Positions 43,202-52,180 of a stretch of 64,000 nt of DNA are shown piece after piece (the stretch's first letter is position 1; each line of letters opens with the position of its first letter). The notes under the pieces are model-generated. The model saw only the letters and a program-made list of their open reading frames with translations. It had not been told where the DNA came from and made no database searches. Both the position numbers and the translations under genes were made by a program. Source of the DNA: JAMXLO01 sp963749575 (GTDB taxonomy: Bacteria > Pseudomonadota > Alphaproteobacteria > Acetobacterales > Acetobacteraceae); NCBI GenBank assembly GCA_963749575.1, contig CAVVNM010000013.1, forward strand, positions 248,001-312,000. The letters are read 5' to 3'.

Positions 43202-44428
43202 ATGACCCCGTCGATCGATGCTGACCGGCTGTGGCAGTCGATCATGGACATCGCCCTGATCGGTCCCACCCCGGAAGGCGGCAGTTGCCGGCTGGCACTT
43301 TCGCCGGAAGATGCCCAGGCCCGTCAGCTGCTGCTTGACTGGTGCAAGCCGCTCAACCTGCACTTCGAGCAGGATGCGATCGGCAACATGTTCCTGCGAC
43401 GCAAGGGCAGCGACGAAGCGGCATCGGCGGTCGCCTTTGGCAGCCATCTCGATACCGTGCCGACCGGCGGACGCTTCGACGGCGTGTTCGGCGTGCTTGC
43501 CGGTTTGGAGGTGGTTCGCGCCCTGGACGAGGCCGGCATCACGACGCGTGCCGCACTCGAGCTGGTCAACTGGACCAATGAGGAAGGCAGCCGATTCCGC
43601 CCGGCGATGATGGGCAGCCGTGTCCATGCTGCCGACATGGCGCTGGAGGATGCGCTCGCCATCACCGATGACAGGGGCATCAGCGTGCGCGAGGCACTGC
43701 GCGACTGTGGCCAGGCCGGAATGCTGACACCGTCGCCACGCGGCTGGGCCTGCTGGCTGGAGGCGCATATCGAACAGGGCCCGATCATGGAAGCGACAGG
43801 CGCTGATATCGGCATCGTCACCGGCACCATGCACGCGCGCTATTTCCAGCTCTCTGTCACCGGCGAGCCGAGCCATGTCGGACCCACCACGATGGATCGA
43901 CGCCGCGACAGCCTGGCCGCGACGGCGGAGATCATCCTGGCAGTGGAGCGCATCGCACTCGCCGCTGAACCGGGCGGCCGCGCCTCGGCCACCTGGATCG
44001 AGAACTATCCCAACGCGCGCGGCAACGTCGCCAACGTCACCCGCCTGCACTGCGACGTGCGGCATGAGCAGGCCGAGCGTGCCGTCGCCATGGAACAGGA
44101 ACTGCGCTCGGCCTTGGATGCAATCGCTGCACGCAGACGTGTGTCGGTCGCGATCGATCCCTACACGACCTTCGGGCCGGTCGCGTTCGATCCTGCGCTT
44201 GGCGCATTGCTGCGCGATAAGGCGGCGGCACGCCAACTCGCTACGCGCGACATGATCGCCGCTGCCGGGCATGATTCGGTGCTGATCGCACCGCTCTGCC
44301 CCAGCGCCATGCTGTTCGTACCCAGCGTCGCTGGCATCACCCACAACCCGCGTGAATATTCGACCAAACAGCACCTGGCGCGCGGTGCCGAGGTCATGCT
44401 GGAGGCGATCCTGGCGCTTGCCGGTTAA
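43202..44428 (+). CDS. M20-family Zn-dependent amidohydrolase (carbamoylase/allantoate type)
   Basis: The protein has 408 residues. Metal-binding residues are H82 and D84 in GSHLDTVPTGGRFDG, D93, the glutamates in NWTNEEGSRF, H in EAHIEQGP and a distal histidine in AGITHNPREYS. The dimerisation domain carries VTGEPSHVGPTTMDRRRD. This is the pattern of N-carbamoyl-L-amino-acid hydrolase, allantoate amidohydrolase and beta-ureidopropionase. It probably releases ammonia or an amino acid from a carbamoyl compound. It closes the nine-gene run. Confidence 0.9.
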   Translation: MTPSIDADRLWQSIMDIALIGPTPEGGSCRLALSPEDAQARQLLLDWCKPLNLHFEQDAIGNMFLRRKGSDEAASAVAFGSHLDTVPTGGRFDGVFGVLAGLEVVRALDEAGITTRAALELVNWTNEEGSRFRPAMMGSRVHAADMALEDALAITDDRGISVREALRDCGQAGMLTPSPRGWACWLEAHIEQGPIMEATGADIGIVTGTMHARYFQLSVTGEPSHVGPTTMDRRRDSLAATAEIILAVERIALAAEPGGRASATWIENYPNARGNVANVTRLHCDVRHEQAERAVAMEQELRSALDAIAARRRVSVAIDPYTTFGPVAFDPALGALLRDKAAARQLATRDMIAAAGHDSVLIAPLCPSAMLFVPSVAGITHNPREYSTKQHLARGAEVMLEAILALAG

Positions 44429-44750
44429 TCCGCCGTTCATCCTATTTGGATAGCCATTCGGAGCGACCGGCCGGAGGCTGTGCGTGCCCCTTCGCTCACG
44501 CGATCGACGCCAACATGACTGCGACGCTGCTGCTTCGCGCGTAATCACCGCGCCATCGGGCGTGCCGACGGGCCGGATGGAGCAGCGACCTGCCGTGCAC
44601 CTGTCAGTCGACCTGCCGGACAGTGGTCGGTGGAACGAGATTGGCGGCTGCCGTGCTCCGGATTGATCCAGGTCAATGCAATCGCGAGGGGCTCGTCGGT
44701 AGCGTGAACATTGGGCAGTCAGGCTGACACCGGTGCATGCGGGGGGTGAC
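44429..44750. other. Intergenic region upstream of cstA
   Basis: No convincing gene is seen in these 322 bases. The only short open frames lack ribosome sites and have the codon pattern of non-coding GC-rich DNA. The region holds the FNR/FixK-type site listed separately and should contain the cstA promoter. Confidence 0.6.
44663..44676. promoter_or_regulatory. FNR/FixK-type binding site upstream of cstA
   Basis: TTGATCCAGGTCAA fits the consensus TTGAY-N4-RTCAA at every specified base. It is centred about 81 bases before the cstA ATG, in the only long gene-free stretch of this region. Chance occurrence is about one in 260,000 positions for the strict consensus, so roughly 0.25 expected in a window of this size. 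Confidence 0.5.
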
Positions 44751-46809
44751 ATGTCATTGCGCGACAAGCTGATGTGGGCAGGTGTGGTCCTGCTCGGCAC
44801 GGTCTCGTTCGGTATCGTTGCCTTGACGAGGGGCGAGCCGGTCAATGCCGCGTGGCTCGTTATTGCCTCGGTGTGCATCTATGTCATCGCTTACCGCTTC
44901 TATGCGGTGTTCATCACCTCCCGGGCGCTCCGCATCGATGCGACGCGGCAGACACCCGCGTGGCGCCGCAACGACGGGCTGGACTATGTGCCAACCCATC
45001 GGGTGGTACTGTTCGGCCACCATTTCGCGGCGATAGCTGGCGCCGGTCCCCTCGTCGGCCCTGTGCTCGCCGCCCAGATGGGCTATTTGCCCGGCACGCT
45101 TTGGATCTTGGCCGGCGTCGTATTCGCCGGTGCAGTGCAGGACATGACCGTGCTGTTTCTGTCCACGCGTCGCGACGGTCGCTCGCTCGGCGACATGATC
45201 CGCTCCGAGATGGGGCCGGTCGCTGGCGGTATCGCCGGCATCGGCATCCTGCTGATCTGCGTCATCGTGCTCTCTGTGCTGGCACTTGTCGTGGTGAAAG
45301 CGCTGAGCGGCAGCCCCTGGGGCACGTTCACCGTGGTCTGCACCATTCCGATCGCGCTGCTGATGGGCATCTACAGCCGCTTCATCCGCCCCGGCCGGAT
45401 CGCCGAGATGTCGGCACTTGGCGTCGTGTTCCTGCTGGTCGCATTGGTCTTGGGGCAGACCGTCTCCCAGACGCCGGCGCTGGCCGCCTGGTTCGACCTG
45501 TCGGGCGGCACACTGGCGCTGATGATCATCGGCTATGGCTTCGTCGCCTCGGTGTTGCCGGTCTGGCTGCTGCTGGCGCCGCGCGACTATCTGTCCACCT
45601 TCCTCAAGATCGGCACGATCATGCTTCTGGCGCTGGGCATCATACTGGTGCGCCCCGACTTGCAGATGGCGCCGATCACCCGCTTCATCGACGGTAGCGG
45701 GCCGGTATGGGCTGGCGGCCTGTTCCCATTCCTGTTCATCACAATCGCCTGTGGTGCGGTGTCGGGCTGGCATGCACTGATCTCCTCCGGCACGACCCCG
45801 AAGATGCTCGAGAACGAGTCGCAGATCCGCCTGATCGGCTACGGCGGGATGCTGGTAGAGTTGTTCGTCGCGATCATGGCGATGATCGCTGCCACGGTGA
45901 TCAATCCTGGCGTGTATTTCGCCATGAACAGCGCAGCCGGGCTGATCGGCACCGATCCGGCACATGCGGCGCAGATGATCTCCGGCTGGGGCTTCATCGT
46001 GACGCCAGACATGCTGATCCAGATCGCGCATGACGTGGGCGAGACCAGTATCATGTCGCGCACCGGTGGTGCGCCAACGCTCGCGGTGGGTATGGCAAGC
46101 ATTCTGTCCGCCATGATAGGTGGCAAGATGCTGATGGGTATCTGGTACCACTTCGCCATCCTGTTCGAGGCGTTGTTCATCTTGACCACGGTCGATGCCG
46201 GAACCCGCGTCTGCCGCTTTCTGATCCAGGACCTGGTCGGCAACGTCGTCCCGAGTTTCAAGGCAACTGAGTCGTGGGCCAACAATCTGGTTGGCTCGGG
46301 TGTCACGTGCGCCTTGTGGGGCTGGTTCCTCTATCAGGGCGTGATCGACCCACTGGGCGGTATCTGGACGCTCTGGCCGCTGTTCGGCACGGCCAATCAG
46401 ATGCTGGCGGCGATTGCGCTGACGCTGTGCACGGTCGTGTTGTTCAAAATGAAGCGCGAGCGCTACGCGTGGGTGACGATTGTGCCGACAGCGTGGCTGG
46501 TCGTGTGCACGGTGACGGCTGGACTGCAAAAAGTGTTCAGTGCCGATCCAGCGGTAGGCTTCCTCAGCCATGCGGCTAGGCTTCGCCGATGCGGCCGCGA
46601 CTGGGAAAATCCTGGCACCGGCCAAAAGCATGGGCGAGATGAGCCGGATCGCATTCAACGACTATGTCGATGCGACCTTGGCTGCACTGTTCGCCGCGAT
46701 CGTGGTTGCCATGGTCGCTTACGGTGTGTTGGCCTGCATCAGGGCGATGCGCAATCCGCGCAGCACGGCACTGGAGATCGGCGCAATGATGGCGGCGGGC
46801 GATGACTAG
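44751..46809 (+). CDS. cstA: Carbon starvation protein A (frameshifted near 3' end)
   Basis: The ATG at 44751 (MSLRDKLMWAGVVLLG) has GGGGGTGA upstream. It is a large multi-pass membrane protein with the CstA core: YVPTHRVVLFGHHFAAIAGAGPLVGP, DMTVLFLSTRRDGRSLGDM, ISSGTTPKMLENESQIRLIGYGGMLVE and LWPLFGTANQMLAAIAL. Near 46575 the frame changes. The last 75 residues (TGKILAPAKSMGEMSRIAFN, DYVDATLAALFAAIVV) are in the +1 frame to 46809. The span of 2059 bases is 3n+1. CstA imports pyruvate or peptides. ybdD follows and overlaps by eight bases. Confidence 0.9.
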
Positions 46810-47002
46810 GCTTCGTCTGGTCTGTGAGGTGGTTACCCAGACGGCGCGCCTGATGGTGGGCGTGCCCGACTACCAGACCTATGTAGCGCACGCGCGGACC
46901 ACGCATCCCGACAAGCCGGTGATGAGCTACGAGGAATTCTTCAGGGAACGCCAGGCCGCGCGCTATGCGATCGGCAAGGGGAGATTCCGGGCCTGCTGTT
47001 GA
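46802..47002 (+). CDS. YbdD/YjiX-family small partner of CstA
   Basis: The protein has 66 residues, starting MTRLRLVCEVVTQTARLMVG. The family motif VPDYQTYVAHARTTHPDKPVMSYEEFFRERQAARY is complete. These proteins accompany CstA in many bacteria and are needed for its activity. The start overlaps the CstA end by eight bases, which supports joint translation and confirms that CstA truly ends in the shifted frame. Confidence 0.92.
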   Translation: MTRLRLVCEVVTQTARLMVGVPDYQTYVAHARTTHPDKPVMSYEEFFRERQAARYAIGKGRFRACC

Positions 47003-47031
47003 CAAACCAATGAAGCGGTATAGTCCGTCGC

Positions 47032-48078
47032 ATGGTTGCGATTGCAATTCCTGAGACCATGCGCGGCATGGTGCTCGACGCGGCACGGATGCCGTTGCGT
47101 CTGGCATCGCTTGCTGTGCCAACACCCGGCCCCGGTCAGGTATTGATCGGCGTGCATGCTTGCGCGGTGTGTCGCACCGACCTCCATCTCGTAGACGGCG
47201 ATTTGGCCGAACCTAGGTTACCGCTCGTCCCAGGCCACGAAATCATCGGCAGCGTGGCGGCATTGGGTGAGGGCGTGGATCGCTTCGCCATAGGCGATCG
47301 CGTCGGCGTGCCATGGCTCGGCTGGACCTGCGGTGAATGCGGATTCTGTTGCTCAGGCCGGGAGAATCTGTGCGCGCAGGCGCGTTTCACCGGCTACCAG
47401 ATCGATGGCGGCTACAGCGAGTTCACCGTCGCCGACCAGCGATTCTGCTTCGCTATCCCGGCGACCTACAGCGATACTGAAGCGGCACCGCTCCTCTGCG
47501 CGGGTCTGATAGGTTACCGCTCGCTAGGTATGACAGGCGATGCGCGTCGGCTTGGCCTCTACGGCTTCGGCGCGGCTGCGCATATCATTGCGCAGGTGGC
47601 GCGATGGCAGGGCCGCGACGTGTACGCGTTCACCAGCCCTGGCGACGCAGAGGCGCAGGCATTCGCTCGCGCGTTGGGGGCCGTGTGGTCAGGTGGTTCC
47701 GATCAGGCGCCGCCGGAGGTCCTGGACGCGGCGATAATTTTCGCGCCGGTGGGAAGCCTGGTGCCAGCCGCGCTGCGAGCTGTCGAGCGCGGCGGCACAG
47801 TTGTATGCGCCGGCATTCACATGACCCCGATACCAAGCTTCGCCTACGACATCCTGTGGGGCGAGCGTGTGGTGCGCTCCGTCGCCAACCTGACGCGTGC
47901 CGACGGCGAGGAGTTTCTCGCTCTGGCTCCGAAGGTGCCGGTGAAGACGCGCCCTCTGCCATATACGCTCGAGCAGGCAAATCAGGCACTGGAGGATCTG
48001 CGTGCCGGGCGGTTGCAGGGTGCGGCGGTGCTCGTGGCACAGTCACGAGATGACAGCTTGACGGGGGGCCGCGCATGA
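47032..48078 (+). CDS. Zinc-dependent alcohol dehydrogenase
   Basis: The protein has 348 residues, starting MVAIAIPETMRGMVLDAARM. Catalytic zinc ligands are in CAVCRTD (C44, C47) and PGHE (68-70). The structural zinc cysteines are in TCGECGFCCSGRENLC (100-114). The nucleotide-binding domain reads LGLYGFGAAAHIIAQVARW. An atypical GFGAAAH replaces the usual GxGxxG spacing slightly. It belongs to the single-domain AdhP-like medium-chain group and oxidises or reduces an alcohol/aldehyde pair. Its stop overlaps a decayed gene at 48075. Confidence 0.9.
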   Translation: MVAIAIPETMRGMVLDAARMPLRLASLAVPTPGPGQVLIGVHACAVCRTDLHLVDGDLAEPRLPLVPGHEIIGSVAALGEGVDRFAIGDRVGVPWLGWTCGECGFCCSGRENLCAQARFTGYQIDGGYSEFTVADQRFCFAIPATYSDTEAAPLLCAGLIGYRSLGMTGDARRLGLYGFGAAAHIIAQVARWQGRDVYAFTSPGDAEAQAFARALGAVWSGGSDQAPPEVLDAAIIFAPVGSLVPAALRAVERGGTVVCAGIHMTPIPSFAYDILWGERVVRSVANLTRADGEEFLALAPKVPVKTRPLPYTLEQANQALEDLRAGRLQGAAVLVAQSRDDSLTGGRA

Positions 48079-48272
48079 TTCGGCGGGCCACCGCCGCAGA
48101 CGAGTCGCCAGTCGGGCTTGATCTGCACGTTGCAACAGTGTTCTCCGCGACGATGCTGTTCGGCGCGATCTACGAGCGGCTGACCACGATCGATCCAGAT
48201 CTGCACTTGATTCCGGCGCTGGCGGAGCCTTGCACCCGGGTGCTGGATGGACTGACCAGGACCCGCGGCTGA
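48075..48272 (+). pseudogene. Remnant of a family-5 peptide/solute-binding protein
   Basis: The 65-residue fragment reads LDLHVATVFSATMLFGAIYERL followed by TIDPDLHLIPALAEPCTRVL and DGLTRTRG. This matches the region just after the signal peptide of DppA-type binding proteins (LDPH, GAIYEPLVTLD, LIPALAESW, DGLTWTF). The rest of a roughly 500-residue protein is absent. It is joined directly to the ADH gene and to the murQ remnant, so a deletion probably removed the body. Confidence 0.6.
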
Positions 48273-48289
48273 AAGCGGCGTGATGGCGT

Positions 48290-49076
48290 TGCCGACGGCC
48301 GAGGGCGAGCAGTGCACGCTACGACTCGCTCAATGCGTGGGATGTGCCGACATCCTGGTGTCGCTCCGGGAGGGGCAGTTGGCGGCAGTGGCCGTACTCG
48401 GATCGGCATTGCCGCGTTGACTAGCGCGACTGTGGCGGCGGTGGCACGGCTGGCCGTCGCGGCCGGCTGGTTTACGCCGGTGCCGGAACGTCGGGACGGA
48501 TCGCAGTGCAGGATGCGATGGAATTGATGCCGACGTTCGACTGGCCAGAGGACCCGCCGGTGTTGTTGATGACGCCGCGAGCGAGGCGACGAAGTTCACG
48601 GTGGCGGCGATACACGCCGCACCGGCGCGAGGCGCGTTGACTATCGGGAATGCGAGCAACTCTCCCGCGCACTGCTCGAAGTAGCGGAGATTCCGGTGCT
48701 GATAGAGACCGCCGCCGAGCCAATACCGGGTTCGACACGTGCGACAGCAGGAACGGCCGCGAAGGCGGCGCTCAATCTGTTCTCGAACCCCCTGATGGTG
48801 CGACTTGGTCGCGTTTACCTTGGTCAGATGGTCGACATGCGGGCGCACAACGCGAATCTACCGACCCGCGCGGTGCGGATGCTGCTAGGTCTTACAGACT
48901 GCTCTGCCACAACAGCGCAAGCGGCTTTGGACACTGCGGGCGGCAAAGTAGAATTGGCAGTGCTGATCGTTCGTGGCATGCCTCCGGCGGAGGCGGAAGC
49001 GTTGTTGGCGCGACATCATGGCAATTTGCACGCGGCATTGGTTAACGAACGCGGACACAACGTGCGGACGCGTTGA
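48290..49076 (+). pseudogene. murQ: Decayed N-acetylmuramic acid 6-phosphate etherase (murQ)
   Basis: Three reading frames each carry pieces of MurQ in order. ARYDSLNAWDVP at about 48315 and ILVSLREGQLAAVAVLGSALP at about 48353 lie in different frames. RLVYAGAGTSGRIAVQDAME, with MPTFDWPED, is at about 48466. TVAAIHAAPARGALTIGNAS is at about 48600. An open 126-residue end follows from 48696 (ETAAEPIPGSTRATAGTAAK, ALNLFSNPLMVRLGRVYLGQ). The segment between the sugar-binding loop and VAAI is mostly missing. Several indels plus a deletion in 800 bases mark a true pseudogene of cell-wall recycling. Confidence 0.82.
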
Positions 49077-49133
49077 CGCCCCCTTTTCTCGCGCCTAGCG
49101 TGAGGTTCTCATTCGCAGCGGGGAAACACCCAG

Positions 49134-49913
49134 ATGGCAAACAAACTCAAGGCTCGGCTTGCATCGGGCAAGGCGTGCGTCAACGGTTGGCTCGCGATTC
49201 CGTCGGGATTTTCGGCGGAAGTGATGGCGCAGTGCGGCTGGGACAGCATCACCGTGGATATGCAGCACGGCGTGCAGGACTACTCCACGATGGTGCAGTG
49301 CTTCCAGGCAATGACAGCGCATCCGATCACCCCGCTGGTGCGCGTGCCGTGGAACGAGCCTGGCATCATCGGCAAGGCGCTGGACGGCGGCGCCTGGGGC
49401 ATCATTTGTCCGATGGTCAACAACAAGGCGGAGGCGCAGGCCTTGGCGACCTACAGCCTATATCCGCCAGGCGGCAAGCGCAGCAACGGTCCGATCCGCG
49501 CGGCGATGTACGGCGAGGCGTCCAACTACCAGAAGATCGCCAATGATGAAGTGCTGGTGATCCCGATGATCGAGACGCAGGATGGCATCGACAACATCGA
49601 CGAGATCCTGTCCGTGCCCGGCATCAGCGGCATCTATATCGGCCCGTCCGACATGGGACTGTCGCTCGGCCTGATTCCGACCCTCGATCGCGAGGAACCG
49701 CTGATCCTCGGCATCTACGAGAAGCTGCTGGCGAGTTGCAAGAAGCATGGCAAATTTGCCGGCCTGCACAACGGTACAGCAGCCTATGCCGCGCGGATGA
49801 TCGGGATGGGATTCCGGTTTGTCACCATCGCGAATGACAGCGGCCTGATGGCACGTGCGGCCCGCGAGGCAGTGTCGGCGACGCGCAAGGCAGCAGGCGA
49901 CGTCGCAAGCTGA
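49134..49913 (+). CDS. HpcH/HpaI-family class II aldolase
   Basis: The protein has 259 residues, starting MANKLKARLASGKACVNGWL. Family motifs are DSITVDMQHGVQDY, PLVRVPWNEPGIIGKALDGGAWGIICPMV, VIPMIETQDGIDNIDEIL and GIYIGPSDMGLSLGL. These supply the acidic metal ligands and substrate arginine. Members cleave 2-keto-3-deoxy sugar acids or similar hydroxy-oxo acids to pyruvate and an aldehyde. It is followed 15 bases later by a sugar-acid dehydratase gene, so the pair probably forms a dehydration-then-aldol-cleavage route. Confidence 0.92.
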   Translation: MANKLKARLASGKACVNGWLAIPSGFSAEVMAQCGWDSITVDMQHGVQDYSTMVQCFQAMTAHPITPLVRVPWNEPGIIGKALDGGAWGIICPMVNNKAEAQALATYSLYPPGGKRSNGPIRAAMYGEASNYQKIANDEVLVIPMIETQDGIDNIDEILSVPGISGIYIGPSDMGLSLGLIPTLDREEPLILGIYEKLLASCKKHGKFAGLHNGTAAYAARMIGMGFRFVTIANDSGLMARAAREAVSATRKAAGDVAS

Positions 49914-49928
49914 GCGGGGCACCTCGTC

Positions 49929-51452
49929 ATGGCAGCACCGCCGGTCATCCGACTGCATCCCAACGATAGCGTGGTGATCGCACGCGCCACGTTGCTGCCG
50001 GGAACATCTGTGGCCAATGGGGTTGCGGCGGCGGAGCGTATTCCCGCCGGCCACAAGGTGGCGGTGCGGCCGATTGCGACGGGCGAGCCGGTGCGACGCT
50101 ACGGCCAGATCATCGGTTTCGCGTCGCAGCCAATCGCGCCCGGCCGTCATGTGCACGTACAGAACTGCGAGATGGGCGACTTCGCCAAGGACTACGCCTA
50201 CGGCGTCGATGCCAGGCCGACGGACTACGCCAACACGCCAGCGAGCTTCGACGGCATCCGCCGGCCGGATGGGCGGGTGGCGACACGGAACTACATCGGC
50301 ATCCTGACTTCGGTGAACTGCTCGGCGCATGTCGCTGGGCTGATCGCCGATGTGTTCCGGCGTAACCCGTTCACCGGGGACGATCCGCTGGCGGATTTTC
50401 CGAACGTCGACGGCGTGGTGGCGCTGACGCACAAGACCGGCTGCGGCATGACCGAGAGCGAGCCGCTGCGCGTGCTGCGTCGTACCTTGGCGGGCTATGC
50501 GCGCCACGCCAACTTCTCGCATGTCGTAGTGCTGGGGCTGGGCTGCGAGGTGAACCAGATCCGCGGACTGATGGACGAACAGCGGCTGACTGACCGCATT
50601 CGTAACATGGACATTCAGTCGATGGGCGGTACGCGGAAGACCGTGGAAGCCGGCGTCGCCTTCGTGAAAGAGGTGCTAGCCGAGGCAAATCACGTGCATC
50701 GCGAACCGGTGCCGGCCAGCGAACTGACCGTGGCGCTGCAGTGCGGTGGTTCGGACGGGTATTCCGGAGTGTCCGCCAATCCGGCACTCGGTGCGGCGAG
50801 CGATCTGCTGGTGCGGCATGGCGGCACGGTGATCCTGTCGGAGACGCCGGAGACCTATGGCGCGGAACACCTGCTGACACGCCGCGCGGTATCGCGTGAG
50901 GTTGGCGAGAAGCTCGTTTCATTGATGCGTTGGTGGGAGGATTACACGGCGCGCGAGGGCGCTGAGATGAACGCCAATCCCTCCCCAGGCAACAAGGCTG
51001 GCGGGCTGACCACGATCCTGGAGAAGTCGCTCGGCGCGATGGCGAAGGCGGGCAGCACCAATCTGGTCGATGTGGTGAACTACGCCGAGGCTGTGACGGC
51101 GAAGGGCTTCGTGTTCATGGACACGCCAGGATACGACCCGGTGGCGGCGACCGGGCAGGTGGCGGGCGGCGCCAATTTGGTGTGCTTCACCACCGGCCGC
51201 GGCAGCGTGTTCGGCTGCAAGCCGTCGCCCTCGATCAAGCTGGCGACCAACACACCGATGTATCAACGCATGGAAGACGACATGGACGTGAACTGCGGCA
51301 CGATCCTTGACGGCGACGAGAGTGTGCAGCAGTGCGGACAGCGCATCTTCGAGCTGATGCTGCGCGTCGCGTCAGGCGAGCGGACCAAAAGCGAGCAGTT
51401 TGACTTCGGCGCTGCAGAGTTCGCGCCGTGGGTGCTGGGCGCCACGATGTAG
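49929..51452 (+). CDS. UxaA-family altronate/galactarate-type dehydratase
   Basis: The protein has 507 residues, starting MAAPPVIRLHPNDSVVIARA. Residues 1-80 form the SAF domain (ERIPAGHKVAVRPIATGEPVRRYGQIIG). The main domain shows GYxRxDGRVGTRN-type RRPDGRVATRNYIGILTSVNCS, THKTGCGMTESEP, LGLGCEVNQI, LQCGGSDGYSGVSANPALG and GRGSVFGCKPSPSIKLATNT. The conserved cysteines suggest a metal or Fe-S site. It dehydrates a sugar acid such as altronate or galactarate to the 2-keto-3-deoxy acid, the kind of substrate cleaved by the upstream aldolase. Confidence 0.93.
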   Translation: MAAPPVIRLHPNDSVVIARATLLPGTSVANGVAAAERIPAGHKVAVRPIATGEPVRRYGQIIGFASQPIAPGRHVHVQNCEMGDFAKDYAYGVDARPTDYANTPASFDGIRRPDGRVATRNYIGILTSVNCSAHVAGLIADVFRRNPFTGDDPLADFPNVDGVVALTHKTGCGMTESEPLRVLRRTLAGYARHANFSHVVVLGLGCEVNQIRGLMDEQRLTDRIRNMDIQSMGGTRKTVEAGVAFVKEVLAEANHVHREPVPASELTVALQCGGSDGYSGVSANPALGAASDLLVRHGGTVILSETPETYGAEHLLTRRAVSREVGEKLVSLMRWWEDYTAREGAEMNANPSPGNKAGGLTTILEKSLGAMAKAGSTNLVDVVNYAEAVTAKGFVFMDTPGYDPVAATGQVAGGANLVCFTTGRGSVFGCKPSPSIKLATNTPMYQRMEDDMDVNCGTILDGDESVQQCGQRIFELMLRVASGERTKSEQFDFGAAEFAPWVLGATM

Positions 51453-51546
51453 GGCTGGCGAACGGCGGGGGATTTTCGCCCGCTGGTATTATACCGCGGT
51501 TTCCAGCTACGCTCCACCCCAGCCGCCAATGCAGAGGGAGATGTCC

Positions 51547-52086
51547 ATGACCACGCAGACCAAGGGCCGGATCCGTCACGTCGCGCTGAGCGTCGAGGAT
51601 CCCTGGGAGACCGCCGAATTCTACAAGCAGGCCATTGGCCTACAGGAAGTTACCGAGCTCGACGGCCCGCTGGCCGAGGGCGTGTTCCTGACCGATGGGG
51701 TGATCAACCTCGCTATCCTCCACTTCAAGAGTGACGAGGCTGCGCAGGGCACCGGCAAGGATTTCGTCGGCATCCATCACATCGGTTTCTGGGTCGATGA
51801 CGTGGTGGAGCAAGGCAAGATTGCGCGGAATGCGGGTGCCACCTGGATCATGGGCGACCCGAACAATCCGGACGGCTACGAAGTGAAGCACACCGACCTG
51901 TCAGGCATCATCTTCGACATCGCTGCACATGGCTGGGCCGGCTCGCAGAAGAATCCGGGCGCGGACGACAACGTCGTGCACCCAAATCCACGGCGTCGGC
52001 TCGCAAAGTTCGACGAGCGGCGTGAGCGCGCCCAGGCGAAGATCGCGTCGATGGGGGCGAAAGAAGTGGCGACCGCAGCAGAGTGA
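51547..52086 (+). CDS. VOC-family (glyoxalase/dioxygenase fold) protein
   Basis: The protein has 179 residues from the ATG at 51547; AGGGAG lies about six bases upstream. Two beta-alpha-beta-beta-beta modules are visible: RIRHVALSVEDPWETAEFYKQAIGL and GIHHIGFWVDDVVEQGKIARNAG. Metal-binding candidates are the histidines in RHVALSV and HHIGFWV and the late glutamate in GYEVKHTD. It may be a lyase, epimerase or dioxygenase. It lies downstream of the sugar-acid genes and may complete that pathway, but no substrate can be named. Confidence 0.82.
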   Translation: MTTQTKGRIRHVALSVEDPWETAEFYKQAIGLQEVTELDGPLAEGVFLTDGVINLAILHFKSDEAAQGTGKDFVGIHHIGFWVDDVVEQGKIARNAGATWIMGDPNNPDGYEVKHTDLSGIIFDIAAHGWAGSQKNPGADDNVVHPNPRRRLAKFDERRERAQAKIASMGAKEVATAAE

Positions 52087-52120
52087 TGCGCTCGGGACGC
52101 GACAGATCGAAGGTCTGACA

Positions 52121-52158
52121 GGACGCCAGCGCTTTCCGAACGGAGGACGCTGGCGGTC
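52121..52158. terminator. Hairpin between convergent genes, possible bidirectional terminator
   Basis: GGACGCCAGCG (52121-52131) pairs with CGCTGGCGGTCC (52147-52158) with one bulged base. An inner TCCG-AA-CGGA stem closes the loop. The hairpin sits between the VOC gene stop (52086) and the convergent aquaporin stop (52181). There is no strong T-run. Confidence 0.5.
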
Positions 52159-52180
52159 CCGGTACCCTGCCGAGTCCGAC

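Noticed and set aside
44754..46658. 634-codon open frame antisense to cstA
   Set aside because: The product is dominated by Gln, Asp, His and Arg with no domain pattern. cstA on the plus strand is clearly the real gene.
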